Assembly (NCBI RefSeq): GCF_031846265.1
Contig: NZ_JAVRIA010000005.1
Coordinates: 62,001-126,000, forward strand
Length of the DNA stretch: 64,000 nt
Source: Microcosmobacter mediterraneus
GTDB lineage: Bacteria > Bacteroidota > Bacteroidia > Flavobacteriales > Flavobacteriaceae
Direction: 5' to 3'
Positions 1-9,313 of the stretch are shown here, piece after piece; position 1 is the first letter of the stretch, and each line of letters starts with the position of its first letter. Below the pieces are notes generated by a model. The model made no database searches, was not told the DNA's origin, and saw only the letters and a program-made list of their open reading frames with translations. Position numbers and translations under genes: made by a program.

Positions 1-96
1 AATTTTAGTTTGTATTCAATACATTTTACTTAGTGAAATTCAATCATATGTCTTTATAGATATATGTCTTAAAATAACTTACTAAATCAAAAAATT

Positions 97-1929
97 ATGA
101 AAACAAAATTACTATTAATCGCTATGCTTCTTGTAAGCTCTGTTGATGCCCAAACTCTTACTTTAGGGACTAATCAGTCGTCTTCAGCGACCAGAGGTCC
201 TTTTCAACGTTCCGATGATGGCTCAAGCTCAGTATATTCTAGGGGAGTTCTTCATTATACATCTGCAGAATTAGCTCCTTTGACAAGTTCTGCAACCATA
301 TCTCAAATTAATTTTGATTTAGGGTCAACTAACATCATTACAGCTTCTGGAGATGCTACTATGGTCATTTACATGAAAAATTCGAATACGACAGATGTAG
401 TAGACAATCCTACAGATTGGGCAGTTGCTATAGACGGATCCGTTGTAGTAGGGTCTTATACATTTAATACAGCGAATAATTTTCCTGGCTCAGAAGGGTT
501 TATGAGCTTTATATTAGATACAGATTTTGCCTACACTGGTGGTTCATTAGAAATAGCAGTTGAATGGGATTGTTCTAATCTAGTACCAGCTGATCCAATG
601 CAACCTAATTTATTATTTTCAGGTAATGGATCATTAAATTGGCATTGGGAACAGACTACAGGTCATCAATCACTAAATTATAGAGCAGGATCTTCGTCTC
701 CACCAACTTCTTTAACAATTAGAAAAGATGAACGTGTTAATACTCAAATTGTTTATACTACTGGAGGTGGAGGTGTAACACCTCCTACATCTGGACAGGT
801 TATTGGTGAGTTCCCAGAAATGGATGGAGGAATGGAAGATCAAACAGCAGATACAACAATGAGTTCAGCAGGAAGTAGTCAAGCAGGTACACCACAGACT
901 CAATGGACAGTGTCTTCAACTAGTAATTCAGAAGTAAGAGAAATGACAAACGATGCCGCGTTGGCAAGAACTGGTAATTTTTCTGCAGCTTGGGCTGTGA
1001 AAGTTGGTAGTAATAATGTACGTATGCAATCACCATCTCCTACAATGCCAATGTTTCAAACAGAAACAGACTATATTATTCAGTTTTTTTATAGAGCTCC
1101 TACAGATCCAGGAAATGACTTAGATGGTGGTATTTACATGAATAATACTTCTAGTGGAGATGCAGGTAATACAACAGATGTTACGCCTTTTGCTCCTGAT
1201 ACTTGGACTAAAACGTTCCGACAAGAAACAACACAAGCTAACTCTGACCCTTCACAATGGGGAGTTGCAAGACTAGATGGTGATGATAATGGATACACAG
1301 ATACAGTACGTATAGATGATTTTGTTGTTTACGCAGGCACAACTCTTGATGAAACAGCTCCTGATTCAGCAACTTCAGGAACTTATGACATTTCAGGAAA
1401 TGTAGGTTGGACTGCTCCAGCAGGAGGTGTAGATGGTGGTGGTTACGTAGTGTTTAAGTATTCAACTTTGCCAAATGCAGATAACGACCCTAACCAAAAT
1501 GGTATTTATGAACATGGTAATACTACCACTAATGGTACAGGAGGTTTAACAGGTACTGTTGTTTATATTGGTACTGCAACAAGTTTTACTGATGTTTATG
1601 CTCCTGGGAATTTCTACAAAATATATACAGTAGATAAAGCTTTTAATTATTCAGATGAAATTGTAGTTTCAGATACTACATTGGGTTTTGAAGAAAACAT
1701 AAGTTTAGACTTTAATATATATCCTAATCCAACAAAAGGTATAGTAAATATTAATGCTAATAAGGAAGTTATTTCTTCAGTTATTATATATGATGTGTTA
1801 GGTAAGACTATATTAAGTACTAATGAAATAGATAATGGTATAAATATGTCTAACTTAAAAAACGGGATATATATTATTAAGATCCGTTCTGATAAAGCCA
1901 CTATAACTAAGAGGATAATAAAACAGTAA
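97..1929 (+). CDS. secreted T9SS-sorted protein at the start of the alginate locus
   Basis: A 610-residue exported protein. Residues 1-19 form a signal peptide ending at VDAQ. The last ~75 residues are a type IX secretion sorting domain, beginning around the YPNPTKG motif and ending in a basic KRIIKQ tail, so the protein should cross the outer membrane and be anchored or released there. The region around residues 235-405 is rich in Ser, Thr, Gly and Asp and resembles a beta-sandwich of carbohydrate-binding type. I recognise no catalytic motif. It lies 76 bp before the tandem PL7 lyase on the same strand, which suggests a role in alginate capture at the cell surface. That role is inference from position; the export signals are directly visible. 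Confidence 0.8.
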   Translation: MKTKLLLIAMLLVSSVDAQTLTLGTNQSSSATRGPFQRSDDGSSSVYSRGVLHYTSAELAPLTSSATISQINFDLGSTNIITASGDATMVIYMKNSNTTDVVDNPTDWAVAIDGSVVVGSYTFNTANNFPGSEGFMSFILDTDFAYTGGSLEIAVEWDCSNLVPADPMQPNLLFSGNGSLNWHWEQTTGHQSLNYRAGSSSPPTSLTIRKDERVNTQIVYTTGGGGVTPPTSGQVIGEFPEMDGGMEDQTADTTMSSAGSSQAGTPQTQWTVSSTSNSEVREMTNDAALARTGNFSAAWAVKVGSNNVRMQSPSPTMPMFQTETDYIIQFFYRAPTDPGNDLDGGIYMNNTSSGDAGNTTDVTPFAPDTWTKTFRQETTQANSDPSQWGVARLDGDDNGYTDTVRIDDFVVYAGTTLDETAPDSATSGTYDISGNVGWTAPAGGVDGGGYVVFKYSTLPNADNDPNQNGIYEHGNTTTNGTGGLTGTVVYIGTATSFTDVYAPGNFYKIYTVDKAFNYSDEIVVSDTTLGFEENISLDFNIYPNPTKGIVNINANKEVISSVIIYDVLGKTILSTNEIDNGINMSNLKNGIYIIKIRSDKATITKRIIKQ

Positions 1930-1944
1930 TTTTTAAATATTGAT

Positions 1945-1992
1945 AAGTGGTTGTTTTGGATTGATCAAATATCGTTCATCAACCACTTTTTT
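1945..1992 (+). terminator. possible terminator or long-loop hairpin after the first secreted protein
   Basis: AAGTGGTTG (1945-1953) pairs perfectly with CAACCACTT (1980-1988) across a 26-nt loop and runs into a T tract. It lies between the first gene and the start of the PL7 lipoprotein. The long loop makes it a weak terminator, perhaps a partial one inside an operon. Confidence 0.4.
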
Positions 1993-2005
1993 AAAAACTC
2001 TAAGC

Positions 2006-4033
2006 ATGACTAAATATATTTTAAAGAGTATTATGCTAATTTTTCTGATTACATCATGTAATAGTGAAAGAAACCAACATAAAAAAAAGAAAGAGTTTGT
2101 TGAGGTAAGTTCTAATGCCAATGATATCATACCCTTTTTTCAATATTGGAATCTAATTCTAGGTGATGGATCAAATGTTGGGCAGGCAACTAACTATGAG
2201 AATAAGGATTTCTTTTATACTGTAAAAGATGATAGGGAGAATTGGGTAGTATTTAAGTCTCCTAATGCTGGAAATACTCATGGTACTTCAAACAATACAA
2301 GGACAGAGTTAGCTCAGTTAAAAAAGTGGTCTCCATTAACAGATGCCAAAATGAACGCGACTCTTAAAGTGATGAATGTATCTTCTACAGGAGATGCACG
2401 TGTTGCTGCAACTTACTCTGTTGTTGTTGGTCAGATTCATAGTGCTGATGGGCATGAAAACGAACCACTAAAAATATTTTATAAAAAATTCCCAGGACAT
2501 ACCAAAGGTTCTGTGTTTTGGAATTATGAAATCAATACTTCAGGTGATGATAATTCGGGAAGATGGGATTTTTCCTATCCTATTTGGGGTTATGACTTTT
2601 CTGTAGTTGGAACAGGTGAAAATACATATCCTTCAGAACCTGAAGATGGGATTGAATTGGGAGAAGAGTTTAGTTATGAAGTAGAAATAAGGGATGGATT
2701 AATGCATCTTAAATTTACAAGCAAAGGGCACGAAACTAAAACATTTACTAAAAATCTCATTGCAACTGAATATGCTAATCGCTCAGATATACCTGAACAA
2801 GTTGAGAACTTATTTGTGCCAATAGGTCAAGATGGTGTGGAACGAGAAAAAGCATATACAGGTGAAGGACTCTTTTTTAAATTAGGGTGTTATAATCAAA
2901 CTAATGGTAAAGATCCTAAAGTGAATAAAATTTGGTGTAATGGTGCTGAAACTCACGGAGGAGATATTAAAAAACAATATTCAGATGGTAATTATGCCGA
3001 AGTATGGTTTAAAACAGCAAACATTGAAATTAGTGAAGACGCTTATTCTAACGAAGGTTATTTTGAAGCTAATGATGGATTGAGTAAAAAAACAGTATAT
3101 CCGCATGAGGTAATACCGTTTATGGACAAGTTTAAAATATTATTAGGTGATGGAACCAATGTAGAAAATCTTGTTGACTTTGAAAATAAAGAATTTTTCT
3201 ACACTGTCATCGATGGCACAAGACGCTGGGTAGTTTACAAAACTCCAAATTCTGGAGTAACATCAAAAAACTCTAGCAATACAAGAACTGAGTTACATGA
3301 AAAAAGAGAATGGACTCCTGAAGAAGGAGGAAAACTAACAGGTACATGTAAGGTAATGCAAGTCTCTGTTTCTGGTGATGCTAGAGTTGCAGCCTCTTAC
3401 TCAGTAGTTGTAGGACAAATCCATAGTGGAGAAGGTCATGAGAATGAACCCTTAAAAATATTTTATAAAAAATTTCCTGGTCACGAAAAAGGCTCAGTAT
3501 TTTGGAATTATGAAATTAATACAGCTGGAAATGATAATTCTGGACGATGGGATTATTCTACAGCTGTCTGGGGAAATGATATGTCTGTTGTTGGAACAGA
3601 AAAAAATGATTTTCCAACTGAACCTGCTGATGGTATAGAATTAGGAGAAGAATTTAGTTATGAAGTAAATGTTTATGAGGGCATCATGTATCTCACTTTT
3701 AAAAGTGAAGGCCATGAAACGAAAACATTTACTAAAAATTTAGTTGAATCAGAATACATAAGGAAGTCAGATATACCAGCTCAAGTACAAAAATTATTTG
3801 TGCCAATTGGTCAAGATGGTTTGGAACGGTCTGTTGCTTACAGCAACGAATTAAATTACTTTAAACAAGGTGCTTACAACCAAACAAATGGAAAAAATCC
3901 AGATACTAATATGGTGTGGTGTGCTGGCGCAGAAACTTATAATGGTGATATAACTAAGCAATATCAAAATGGTTGTTATGCAGAAGTATGGTTTAGGGAG
4001 GCGACTGTAGGTCTCGGAACCCCACCTCAATAA
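2006..4033 (+). CDS. lipoprotein alginate lyase with two tandem PL7 domains
   Basis: Polysaccharide lyase of family PL7, which cleaves alginate by beta-elimination. I start it at the ATG at 2006 because a lipoprotein signal follows at once (hydrophobic stretch ending LITSC, acylated Cys). The frame is open further upstream, but that would hide the signal. There are two full PL7 domains, roughly residues 40-345 and 360-670. Each carries the three family motifs: RTEL, QIHS, and YFK-like (FFKLGCYNQ, then YFKQGAYNQ). The copies are very alike over long stretches, so they arose by duplication. Catalytic Gln/His of QIH and Tyr of the third motif are present in both. Usual PL7 proteins have a single domain. 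It probably sits on the outer membrane, facing out, and makes oligomers for the SusC/D importer. Confidence 0.92.
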   Translation: MTKYILKSIMLIFLITSCNSERNQHKKKKEFVEVSSNANDIIPFFQYWNLILGDGSNVGQATNYENKDFFYTVKDDRENWVVFKSPNAGNTHGTSNNTRTELAQLKKWSPLTDAKMNATLKVMNVSSTGDARVAATYSVVVGQIHSADGHENEPLKIFYKKFPGHTKGSVFWNYEINTSGDDNSGRWDFSYPIWGYDFSVVGTGENTYPSEPEDGIELGEEFSYEVEIRDGLMHLKFTSKGHETKTFTKNLIATEYANRSDIPEQVENLFVPIGQDGVEREKAYTGEGLFFKLGCYNQTNGKDPKVNKIWCNGAETHGGDIKKQYSDGNYAEVWFKTANIEISEDAYSNEGYFEANDGLSKKTVYPHEVIPFMDKFKILLGDGTNVENLVDFENKEFFYTVIDGTRRWVVYKTPNSGVTSKNSSNTRTELHEKREWTPEEGGKLTGTCKVMQVSVSGDARVAASYSVVVGQIHSGEGHENEPLKIFYKKFPGHEKGSVFWNYEINTAGNDNSGRWDYSTAVWGNDMSVVGTEKNDFPTEPADGIELGEEFSYEVNVYEGIMYLTFKSEGHETKTFTKNLVESEYIRKSDIPAQVQKLFVPIGQDGLERSVAYSNELNYFKQGAYNQTNGKNPDTNMVWCAGAETYNGDITKQYQNGCYAEVWFREATVGLGTPPQ

Positions 4034-4074
4034 ATATAACATCTACCGAAGATATTATAATTAAACAAAAAAAT

Positions 4075-4452
4075 ATGAAACGTTTTAGTGAAAAGTATAT
4101 TATTACAAAAGATATGGAATGGGAAGTTCTTGGTGGAGGAGTGTCAAGAAAGTTTTTAGGTTATGATAACCAAATCATGATGGTTAGAGTAAAATTTGAA
4201 AAAGGTGCATTAGGATCACCACACCAACACTTTCATACACAAGCTACGTTTTGTGTGTCTGGTAAATTTGAATTTGAAATTGATGGCGTTAAACAAATTG
4301 TAGAAGCAGGCGATGGCGTTTATATAGAGCCTAATTTATTACACAGTGCAATTTGCTTAGAAGAAGGTGAGCTAATAGATACATTTAGTCCTGTAAGAGA
4401 AGATTTCTTAGGTGGTGGCAAAGTTTCTTATTTTGGTGATAAGAAATCTTAA
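4075..4452 (+). CDS. kdgF: KdgF-like cupin, unsaturated uronate linearisation
   Basis: Small single-domain cupin of 125 residues, matching KdgF in length. KdgF converts the unsaturated uronates released by alginate and pectin lyases into the linear ketouronate (DEH for alginate). Candidate metal ligands are the His cluster at residues 50-54, Gln56 and His90. The later D102-x-F104 and R108 (IDTFSPVR) match, as I recall the family, its active-site positions. There is no signal peptide, so it acts in the cytoplasm. It lies 41 bp after the tandem PL7 gene and fits between the lyases and the DEH reductase of the same locus. Family membership is clear; the substrate follows from context. Confidence 0.85.
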   Translation: MKRFSEKYIITKDMEWEVLGGGVSRKFLGYDNQIMMVRVKFEKGALGSPHQHFHTQATFCVSGKFEFEIDGVKQIVEAGDGVYIEPNLLHSAICLEEGELIDTFSPVREDFLGGGKVSYFGDKKS

Positions 4453-4568
4453 ATATAAAAATTCACCAAGTTTTTCGTTAAGACTTAATAAAATATAGTT
4501 AAACAAAACATTGATTTATTATGAAAAAACTAGGTCAACGTTTTGATTTAACAAAAATTTAAATATAT

Positions 4569-4596
4569 TTGGTAAACCAATCTGGTTAACCAGATT
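4569..4596. promoter_or_regulatory. tandem GntR/FCD-type operator before susC
   Basis: Two TGGT-NN-ACCA palindromes lie side by side: TTGGTAAACCAA (4569-4580), and an 18-bp perfect palindrome centred on CTGGTTAACCAG (4579-4596). The TGGT/ACCA half-site with a two-base spacer is the pattern of FCD-class GntR regulators such as UxuR/ExuR. The locus encodes such a regulator at 11399-12100, so I infer that it binds here and responds to an alginate catabolite. Confidence 0.65.
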
Positions 4597-4607
4597 ATCA
4601 ACCAACA

Positions 4608-4637
4608 AAAAAGGACAGGTTCGGGCCTATCCTTTTT
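4608..4637. terminator. bidirectional intrinsic terminator
   Basis: The arms 4608-4619 and 4626-4637 pair over 12 positions with one C/A mismatch and a 6-nt loop (TTCGGG). A runs precede and T runs follow, so it could stop transcription in either direction. It probably ends the PL7-kdgF transcript. It lies just after the operator palindromes. Confidence 0.75.
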
Positions 4638-4780
4638 GAAAAATCACTTCTTGGTAAGAAGAATTTTTTCTTCATTACTTATTGTGTAAATAATATCAGT
4701 AAAAATACAAAAACTATTGTATTTATAGTACTCAATAAAGTAGTGAAGACAAGTATTAACTAAAATTTAATAACTAATTT

Positions 4781-7700
4781 ATGAATCTAAAAACTAGAAT
4801 GTCATTTCTGTTTTCGATGCTTTGTTGTCTTACAATATTTGCTCAAGACAGTTATTTGATTAAAGGTAAGGTAATATCTGAAGAAGATAGTATGCCAATT
4901 CCGGGAGTTAACATTGTAGTCGTTACTACATCAAGAGGAACTTCGACCGATTTTGATGGTAATTATGAAATCGAGGTAAAAAAAGGAGAAGTGTTACAAT
5001 TTTCTTATTTAGGATATGTATCACAGACCATTGTTATTGATAGCCAAACTGCTCTTAATGTTACATTAAAAGTTGATACCAATAGCCTAGATGAGGTAGT
5101 GGTAGTAGGTTATGGAACAAGAAAAAAGAAGCATCTTACAGGTGCAGTATCCAGTGTTGTAAATAAAGACTTAGATCAGCTTCCAGTAGCAAGGGTCGAT
5201 GACGCCTTGGTTGGGCAGATAGCAGGTTTAAATGTTGCAGCAACTGAAGGTGAAGCTGGTTCAGATCCAACTATTCGAATTCGTGGTGTTGGCTCATTAA
5301 ACGGAGACTCTGCTCCATTAATAGTTATAGATGGTTTAGTTGTTGACAGTGATTTCTTAGGAAACCTTGATATGAATGAGGTAGAATCATTTGATGTTTT
5401 AAAAGATGCAGCGTCATCAGCCATTTATGGATCACGTGGTGCTAATGGTGTTATTATTATCACTACAAAGCAAGGTAAAGAAGGTAAGGCAAGATTTACC
5501 TATAATACATTTACAGGTTTTAAAACTGCAAGAGAGAGTGATGACTATTATTTTACTGTAGCCGAAACAGCAGAAGCTGAGCTTGCTGCAAACGGTGTGC
5601 TTTCTAACAGAACAGCATATAAAGTTTTGCTAACAGAGGCAACAGGTATTGATAGAGATTGGCAAGATGAGATTTTTGAAACGAGTACAATCGAAAGTCA
5701 TTCTTTCAGTGCTCGAGGAGGTAGTAAAAATACTAAGTACAGCGCTTCATTTGGTTATTTACACGATGAAGGTGTGTTATTAACCGATGATTATAAAAGA
5801 TATAATGCGCGTTTTAAAATAGATTCAAAAGTTAGTGAGAAGTTTAAGTTTGGAGTAAACTTGGCACCTTCTTACACAAGAAGAAGACGTTTTGATGGTT
5901 CTACTCATGATATTTTGAGGCAAGCACCTTGGTTACCTTTATACCATGATGCAAATTCAATTCAATTTTTAGATACTAATGTTTACCCTAATGTTCAAAT
6001 TGGTGATTATGCAGTTCAAAGACATTTTGATAACTATGATCTTTTTGGAGATGGATCTGTATTACAAGATATTAGTAATACTTCAAATACCAATCCAGCA
6101 GCTAAAGTACTTGAAAGAGATAGAAATGACTACAAATTAAAATTGGCAGGACGTTTTTATGGACAGTACAAATTAATGGATGGTTTAACCTTCAGAGCAA
6201 GTTTAGCAGGAGATTACCAAAATACCTTTAGAGATAGATGGCAAGGAGTGCTTTCAAACAGAAACGGTGCTGCTGCTGCTAGTTATTTTGTGTCAAATGA
6301 AAATAGAATCCACATTCTAAGTGAAGGATACTTTACTTACGATAAAGTTATAAATGGACATGAGTTTAATGTTACTCTAGGTGCATCTTCTGAGAAGTGG
6401 GAATACCAAGGGGATAGTTCATTAGGCTCAGGTTACACATCAGATTTAATTCGCGAATTAAGTGCTGCTACAGTTTTAAATGAAATAGAATCGTATAACT
6501 TAGAGGAGAGATTTAGATCGTTCTTTGGTCGTGTAAATTATGTCTATAAAGATAAATATTTAGCATCATTAAGTTTCAGACGTGATGGTAGTTCAATCTT
6601 TGGTTCAGATAAGAAGTATGGTAATTTCCCAGCAGGATCTATTGGATGGAGAATGTCTGAAGAGGATTTCTTAAGTGAAAGTGATGTTGTTAGTAATCTT
6701 AAATTAAGAGTAAGTTATGGATTCACAGGTAACAAGGATATTAACTTTGGTAGTTCTATTGAAGATAATCTTGTTGAATTATATCCATCGATACCATTAT
6801 TAGGTACAGATAATTACAACACTCAAGCAGCATTTATTGCCTTAAATATTGCTAATCCAGGATTACAATGGGAAAGATTAGAAGAATTTAATCCAGGAAT
6901 AGATTTTGGATTCTTTAATAATAAGATTACAGGTTCCTTGGATTATTATGAGAGAACAAGTGATAAATTATTACTTTTTAATCCAGTTGCTTCAACGACA
7001 GGTTTCTCAGAAGCTCTTGTTAATTTAGGTGAAGTAAAAAATTCTGGTATAGAAATTGAATTTAGAACTAGAAACATATCAACTGAAAATTTCAGTTGGA
7101 ATACAACAATACTTGCATCTATGAATGATAACGAGTTAACAGATTTTGGTGATGCTAATGGGCAAATTCAAAATGTTGATTCTAAAAGAGCTGCCGAATG
7201 GATTAATCTAGTAGGTAATCCAATATCATCGTTTTATGGTTGGGTTGTAGATACAGATATTCCCTTAGAATTTATTAATGATCCTTATCATCCAGTAGGA
7301 GGACAAGCTCAGGATGTGTATGTAAAAGATTTAAATGGTGATGGTTTAATCGATGATGATGATAAAACGATACTTGGTAGTCCTTATCCAGATTTAGTAT
7401 GGAGTTTAGGAAATGAATTTAAGTACAAGGATTTTGATTTAAGTTTCCTTTTTCAAGGAAGTCATGGTGCTGAGGTTAGAAATATGGGAGACCAATATCT
7501 ATTTAATCATTTTAATAGTGCACAAGATTATAACACAGCAACAACACCAAATCAAGGTTTTATTAGAGAAAAAATCTTTACCAATGCCATTATACAAGAT
7601 GCTAGTTATGTAGCGCTTAGAAATATTACTTTAGGTTATAATTTACCACAAGATATTTCAGAGAAGATCGGATTATCATCTTTAAGAGTTTATGCATCAG

Positions 7701-7849
7701 GTCAAAACTTAATGTACCTTACTGCCAGTGATTATACAGGATTTAATCCAGAGTCTATCAATAACACAAGTCCAACGACTTATGGTTACCAAAGAGCTGG
7801 ATCACCTATATTTAGTACAATATCATTTGGTTTGAATGTTCAATTTTAG
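4781..7849 (+). CDS. SusC/RagA-type TonB-dependent oligoalginate importer
   Basis: Outer-membrane TonB-linked beta-barrel of 1022 residues, the normal size for SusC. After the signal peptide (ending TIFAQ) comes a carboxypeptidase-like beta domain at about residues 26-100, with the GVNIVVV and STDFDGNYEI signatures. The TonB box region EVVVVGYG follows, then a plug domain (about 110-230, with IRGVGSLNG and IYGSRGANGVIIITTK), then the barrel to the C-terminus. The partner SusD gene starts 24 bp downstream. Together they should bind and import lyase products. Alginate as substrate is inferred from the surrounding PL7, kdgF, kdgK and eda genes. Confidence 0.95.
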   Translation: MNLKTRMSFLFSMLCCLTIFAQDSYLIKGKVISEEDSMPIPGVNIVVVTTSRGTSTDFDGNYEIEVKKGEVLQFSYLGYVSQTIVIDSQTALNVTLKVDTNSLDEVVVVGYGTRKKKHLTGAVSSVVNKDLDQLPVARVDDALVGQIAGLNVAATEGEAGSDPTIRIRGVGSLNGDSAPLIVIDGLVVDSDFLGNLDMNEVESFDVLKDAASSAIYGSRGANGVIIITTKQGKEGKARFTYNTFTGFKTARESDDYYFTVAETAEAELAANGVLSNRTAYKVLLTEATGIDRDWQDEIFETSTIESHSFSARGGSKNTKYSASFGYLHDEGVLLTDDYKRYNARFKIDSKVSEKFKFGVNLAPSYTRRRRFDGSTHDILRQAPWLPLYHDANSIQFLDTNVYPNVQIGDYAVQRHFDNYDLFGDGSVLQDISNTSNTNPAAKVLERDRNDYKLKLAGRFYGQYKLMDGLTFRASLAGDYQNTFRDRWQGVLSNRNGAAAASYFVSNENRIHILSEGYFTYDKVINGHEFNVTLGASSEKWEYQGDSSLGSGYTSDLIRELSAATVLNEIESYNLEERFRSFFGRVNYVYKDKYLASLSFRRDGSSIFGSDKKYGNFPAGSIGWRMSEEDFLSESDVVSNLKLRVSYGFTGNKDINFGSSIEDNLVELYPSIPLLGTDNYNTQAAFIALNIANPGLQWERLEEFNPGIDFGFFNNKITGSLDYYERTSDKLLLFNPVASTTGFSEALVNLGEVKNSGIEIEFRTRNISTENFSWNTTILASMNDNELTDFGDANGQIQNVDSKRAAEWINLVGNPISSFYGWVVDTDIPLEFINDPYHPVGGQAQDVYVKDLNGDGLIDDDDKTILGSPYPDLVWSLGNEFKYKDFDLSFLFQGSHGAEVRNMGDQYLFNHFNSAQDYNTATTPNQGFIREKIFTNAIIQDASYVALRNITLGYNLPQDISEKIGLSSLRVYASGQNLMYLTASDYTGFNPESINNTSPTTYGYQRAGSPIFSTISFGLNVQF

Positions 7850-7873
7850 AAAAAATAACATAATATAAATAAT

Positions 7874-9295
7874 ATGAAATATATAAAATTAATAGGGTTG
7901 TTATTATTGGTTAGTTTCTTTCAAGCCTGTGAAAAAGACTTCTTAGAACCACAACCTACATCAGCCATTAGTAGTGAAGGATACTTCCTTAACGATGAGC
8001 AGATAGAAACAGGTGTAATTGGAGTATATGATGCATTACAAGGTGTAAATTCTACAAGCTTGGACGACAATCGAGGAGTTCAACAAGAGTTTTATGTAAC
8101 CGAAATGCGTAGTGATAACACAAGAACAAAAAGTCAGGAAGGTGAAGCTGCACAATTTGAGACCTATTCAGTGACAGCTAATAATGGTATTGTAGAGAAT
8201 TATTACAGAAGTGCTTATAGTACTATCTATAGAGCCAATCTTGTACTAGATAATTTGGGTAACGCCTCTGATGCTGCAGCACCTCGTTTTGAAGGTGAGG
8301 CTAAATTTGCTAGAGCTTACAGTTATTTTAATTTAGTACGTCTATTTGGAGATGTGCCATTAGTTGATAGAATTATTGGACCTTTAGAAACTGATGTTGC
8401 ATTTACTAGAGTATCTACAGCTACTGTTTATGAACTTATCATAAGTGATTTGCAAACAGCAGCAGCCAATTTAGGAAATGGAGATTATTCAAGAGCATCT
8501 AAAGCAGCAGCAGAAGCTTTATTAGCGAAAGTTCATCTTACTTTAGGTAATTATTTGCAAGCTCAGATGCTTTGTGAAAATGTAATGGGTTATGGATTTG
8601 GGTTAGAACCAAACTTTAACGATGTCTTTTACAACGAAGGTAATAACGAAATTATCTTTGCTATAGTTTATAATCCTGGAGTTGAGGCAGATAGTCAAGA
8701 TTTTTCAGCAGAGTTTATGAATGGTGTAGGACGTACAGTTGGTGTTAATTATGTGATGGAGAATGCTGCTGAATTTTTAGATGCCAATGGAGGAGATAGA
8801 ACACAATACTCTTATCGTATAGATCCTGGTCAAATAACACAAAATCAAGTAGTAAAATACCTTCCTAATGGAGAAGATGGAGGAGATGACGGAAGAACTT
8901 TTGTATTAGATGCAACCCTATCAGGTAATGATTGGATAGTATTAAGATATTCAGATGTATTATTAATGCATGTAGAATCAATATTGGCAGGAGGTCAAGA
9001 TACTGGCGTTAGTGCAGCACTATCTTCGTTTCAATTAGTTAGAGACAGAGCTGGTTTAACAGACACTGTCACTAATATTACAAAACAAGAGCTCTTAGAC
9101 GAGAGACGTGCTGAATTAGCTTTTGAAAATCAGAGACTTTTTGATTTATTGAGATTCGGAGAGGCTACAAACGTGCTTTCAGCATTATCAGCCGCCAATG
9201 GTTATACATTTAGTGCAACGGATTTATTATTACCTATTCCACAAAGAGAAATAAACTTGAGTAATGGAGTAATGACTCAAAATCCAGGTTATTAA
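7874..9295 (+). CDS. SusD/RagB-type surface glycan-binding lipoprotein
   Basis: Lipoprotein of 473 residues with a signal ending FFQAC, followed by the SusD family fold. The N-terminal half has the helical TPR-like repeats (EGEAKFARAYSYFNLVRLFGDVPLV is typical). The C-terminal RagB region carries LLDERRAELAFENQRLFDLLR and ends in the usual LLPIPQREI...NPGY motif. It forms the lid of the SusC channel and delivers oligosaccharides. It lies directly between susC and the PKD lipoprotein in what looks like one operon. Confidence 0.95.
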   Translation: MKYIKLIGLLLLVSFFQACEKDFLEPQPTSAISSEGYFLNDEQIETGVIGVYDALQGVNSTSLDDNRGVQQEFYVTEMRSDNTRTKSQEGEAAQFETYSVTANNGIVENYYRSAYSTIYRANLVLDNLGNASDAAAPRFEGEAKFARAYSYFNLVRLFGDVPLVDRIIGPLETDVAFTRVSTATVYELIISDLQTAAANLGNGDYSRASKAAAEALLAKVHLTLGNYLQAQMLCENVMGYGFGLEPNFNDVFYNEGNNEIIFAIVYNPGVEADSQDFSAEFMNGVGRTVGVNYVMENAAEFLDANGGDRTQYSYRIDPGQITQNQVVKYLPNGEDGGDDGRTFVLDATLSGNDWIVLRYSDVLLMHVESILAGGQDTGVSAALSSFQLVRDRAGLTDTVTNITKQELLDERRAELAFENQRLFDLLRFGEATNVLSALSAANGYTFSATDLLLPIPQREINLSNGVMTQNPGY

Positions 9296-9313
9296 ACTTA
9301 AAAAAAATAGATT

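Larger units (their letters stand above)
4453..4780. other. 328-bp intergenic region upstream of susC
   Basis: No gene is visible. The region holds two operator-like palindromes (4569-4596), a strong hairpin with a T tract (4608-4637), and two overlapping, mutually exclusive small hairpins (4647-4661 and 4658-4673). The susC promoter presumably lies in the AT-rich 4680-4760 stretch, but I could not find a full consensus there. Confidence 0.6.

Noticed and set aside
1945..1988. AAGTGGTTG/CAACCACTT inverted repeat as another GntR operator
   Set aside because: The half-sites are 26 bp apart rather than 2, and a T tract follows, so a terminator-like hairpin is more likely.
1940..2005. Longer N-terminus for the tandem PL7 protein
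   Set aside because: It would place 22 residues before a clear lipoprotein signal peptide and overlaps the hairpin region 1945-1992.
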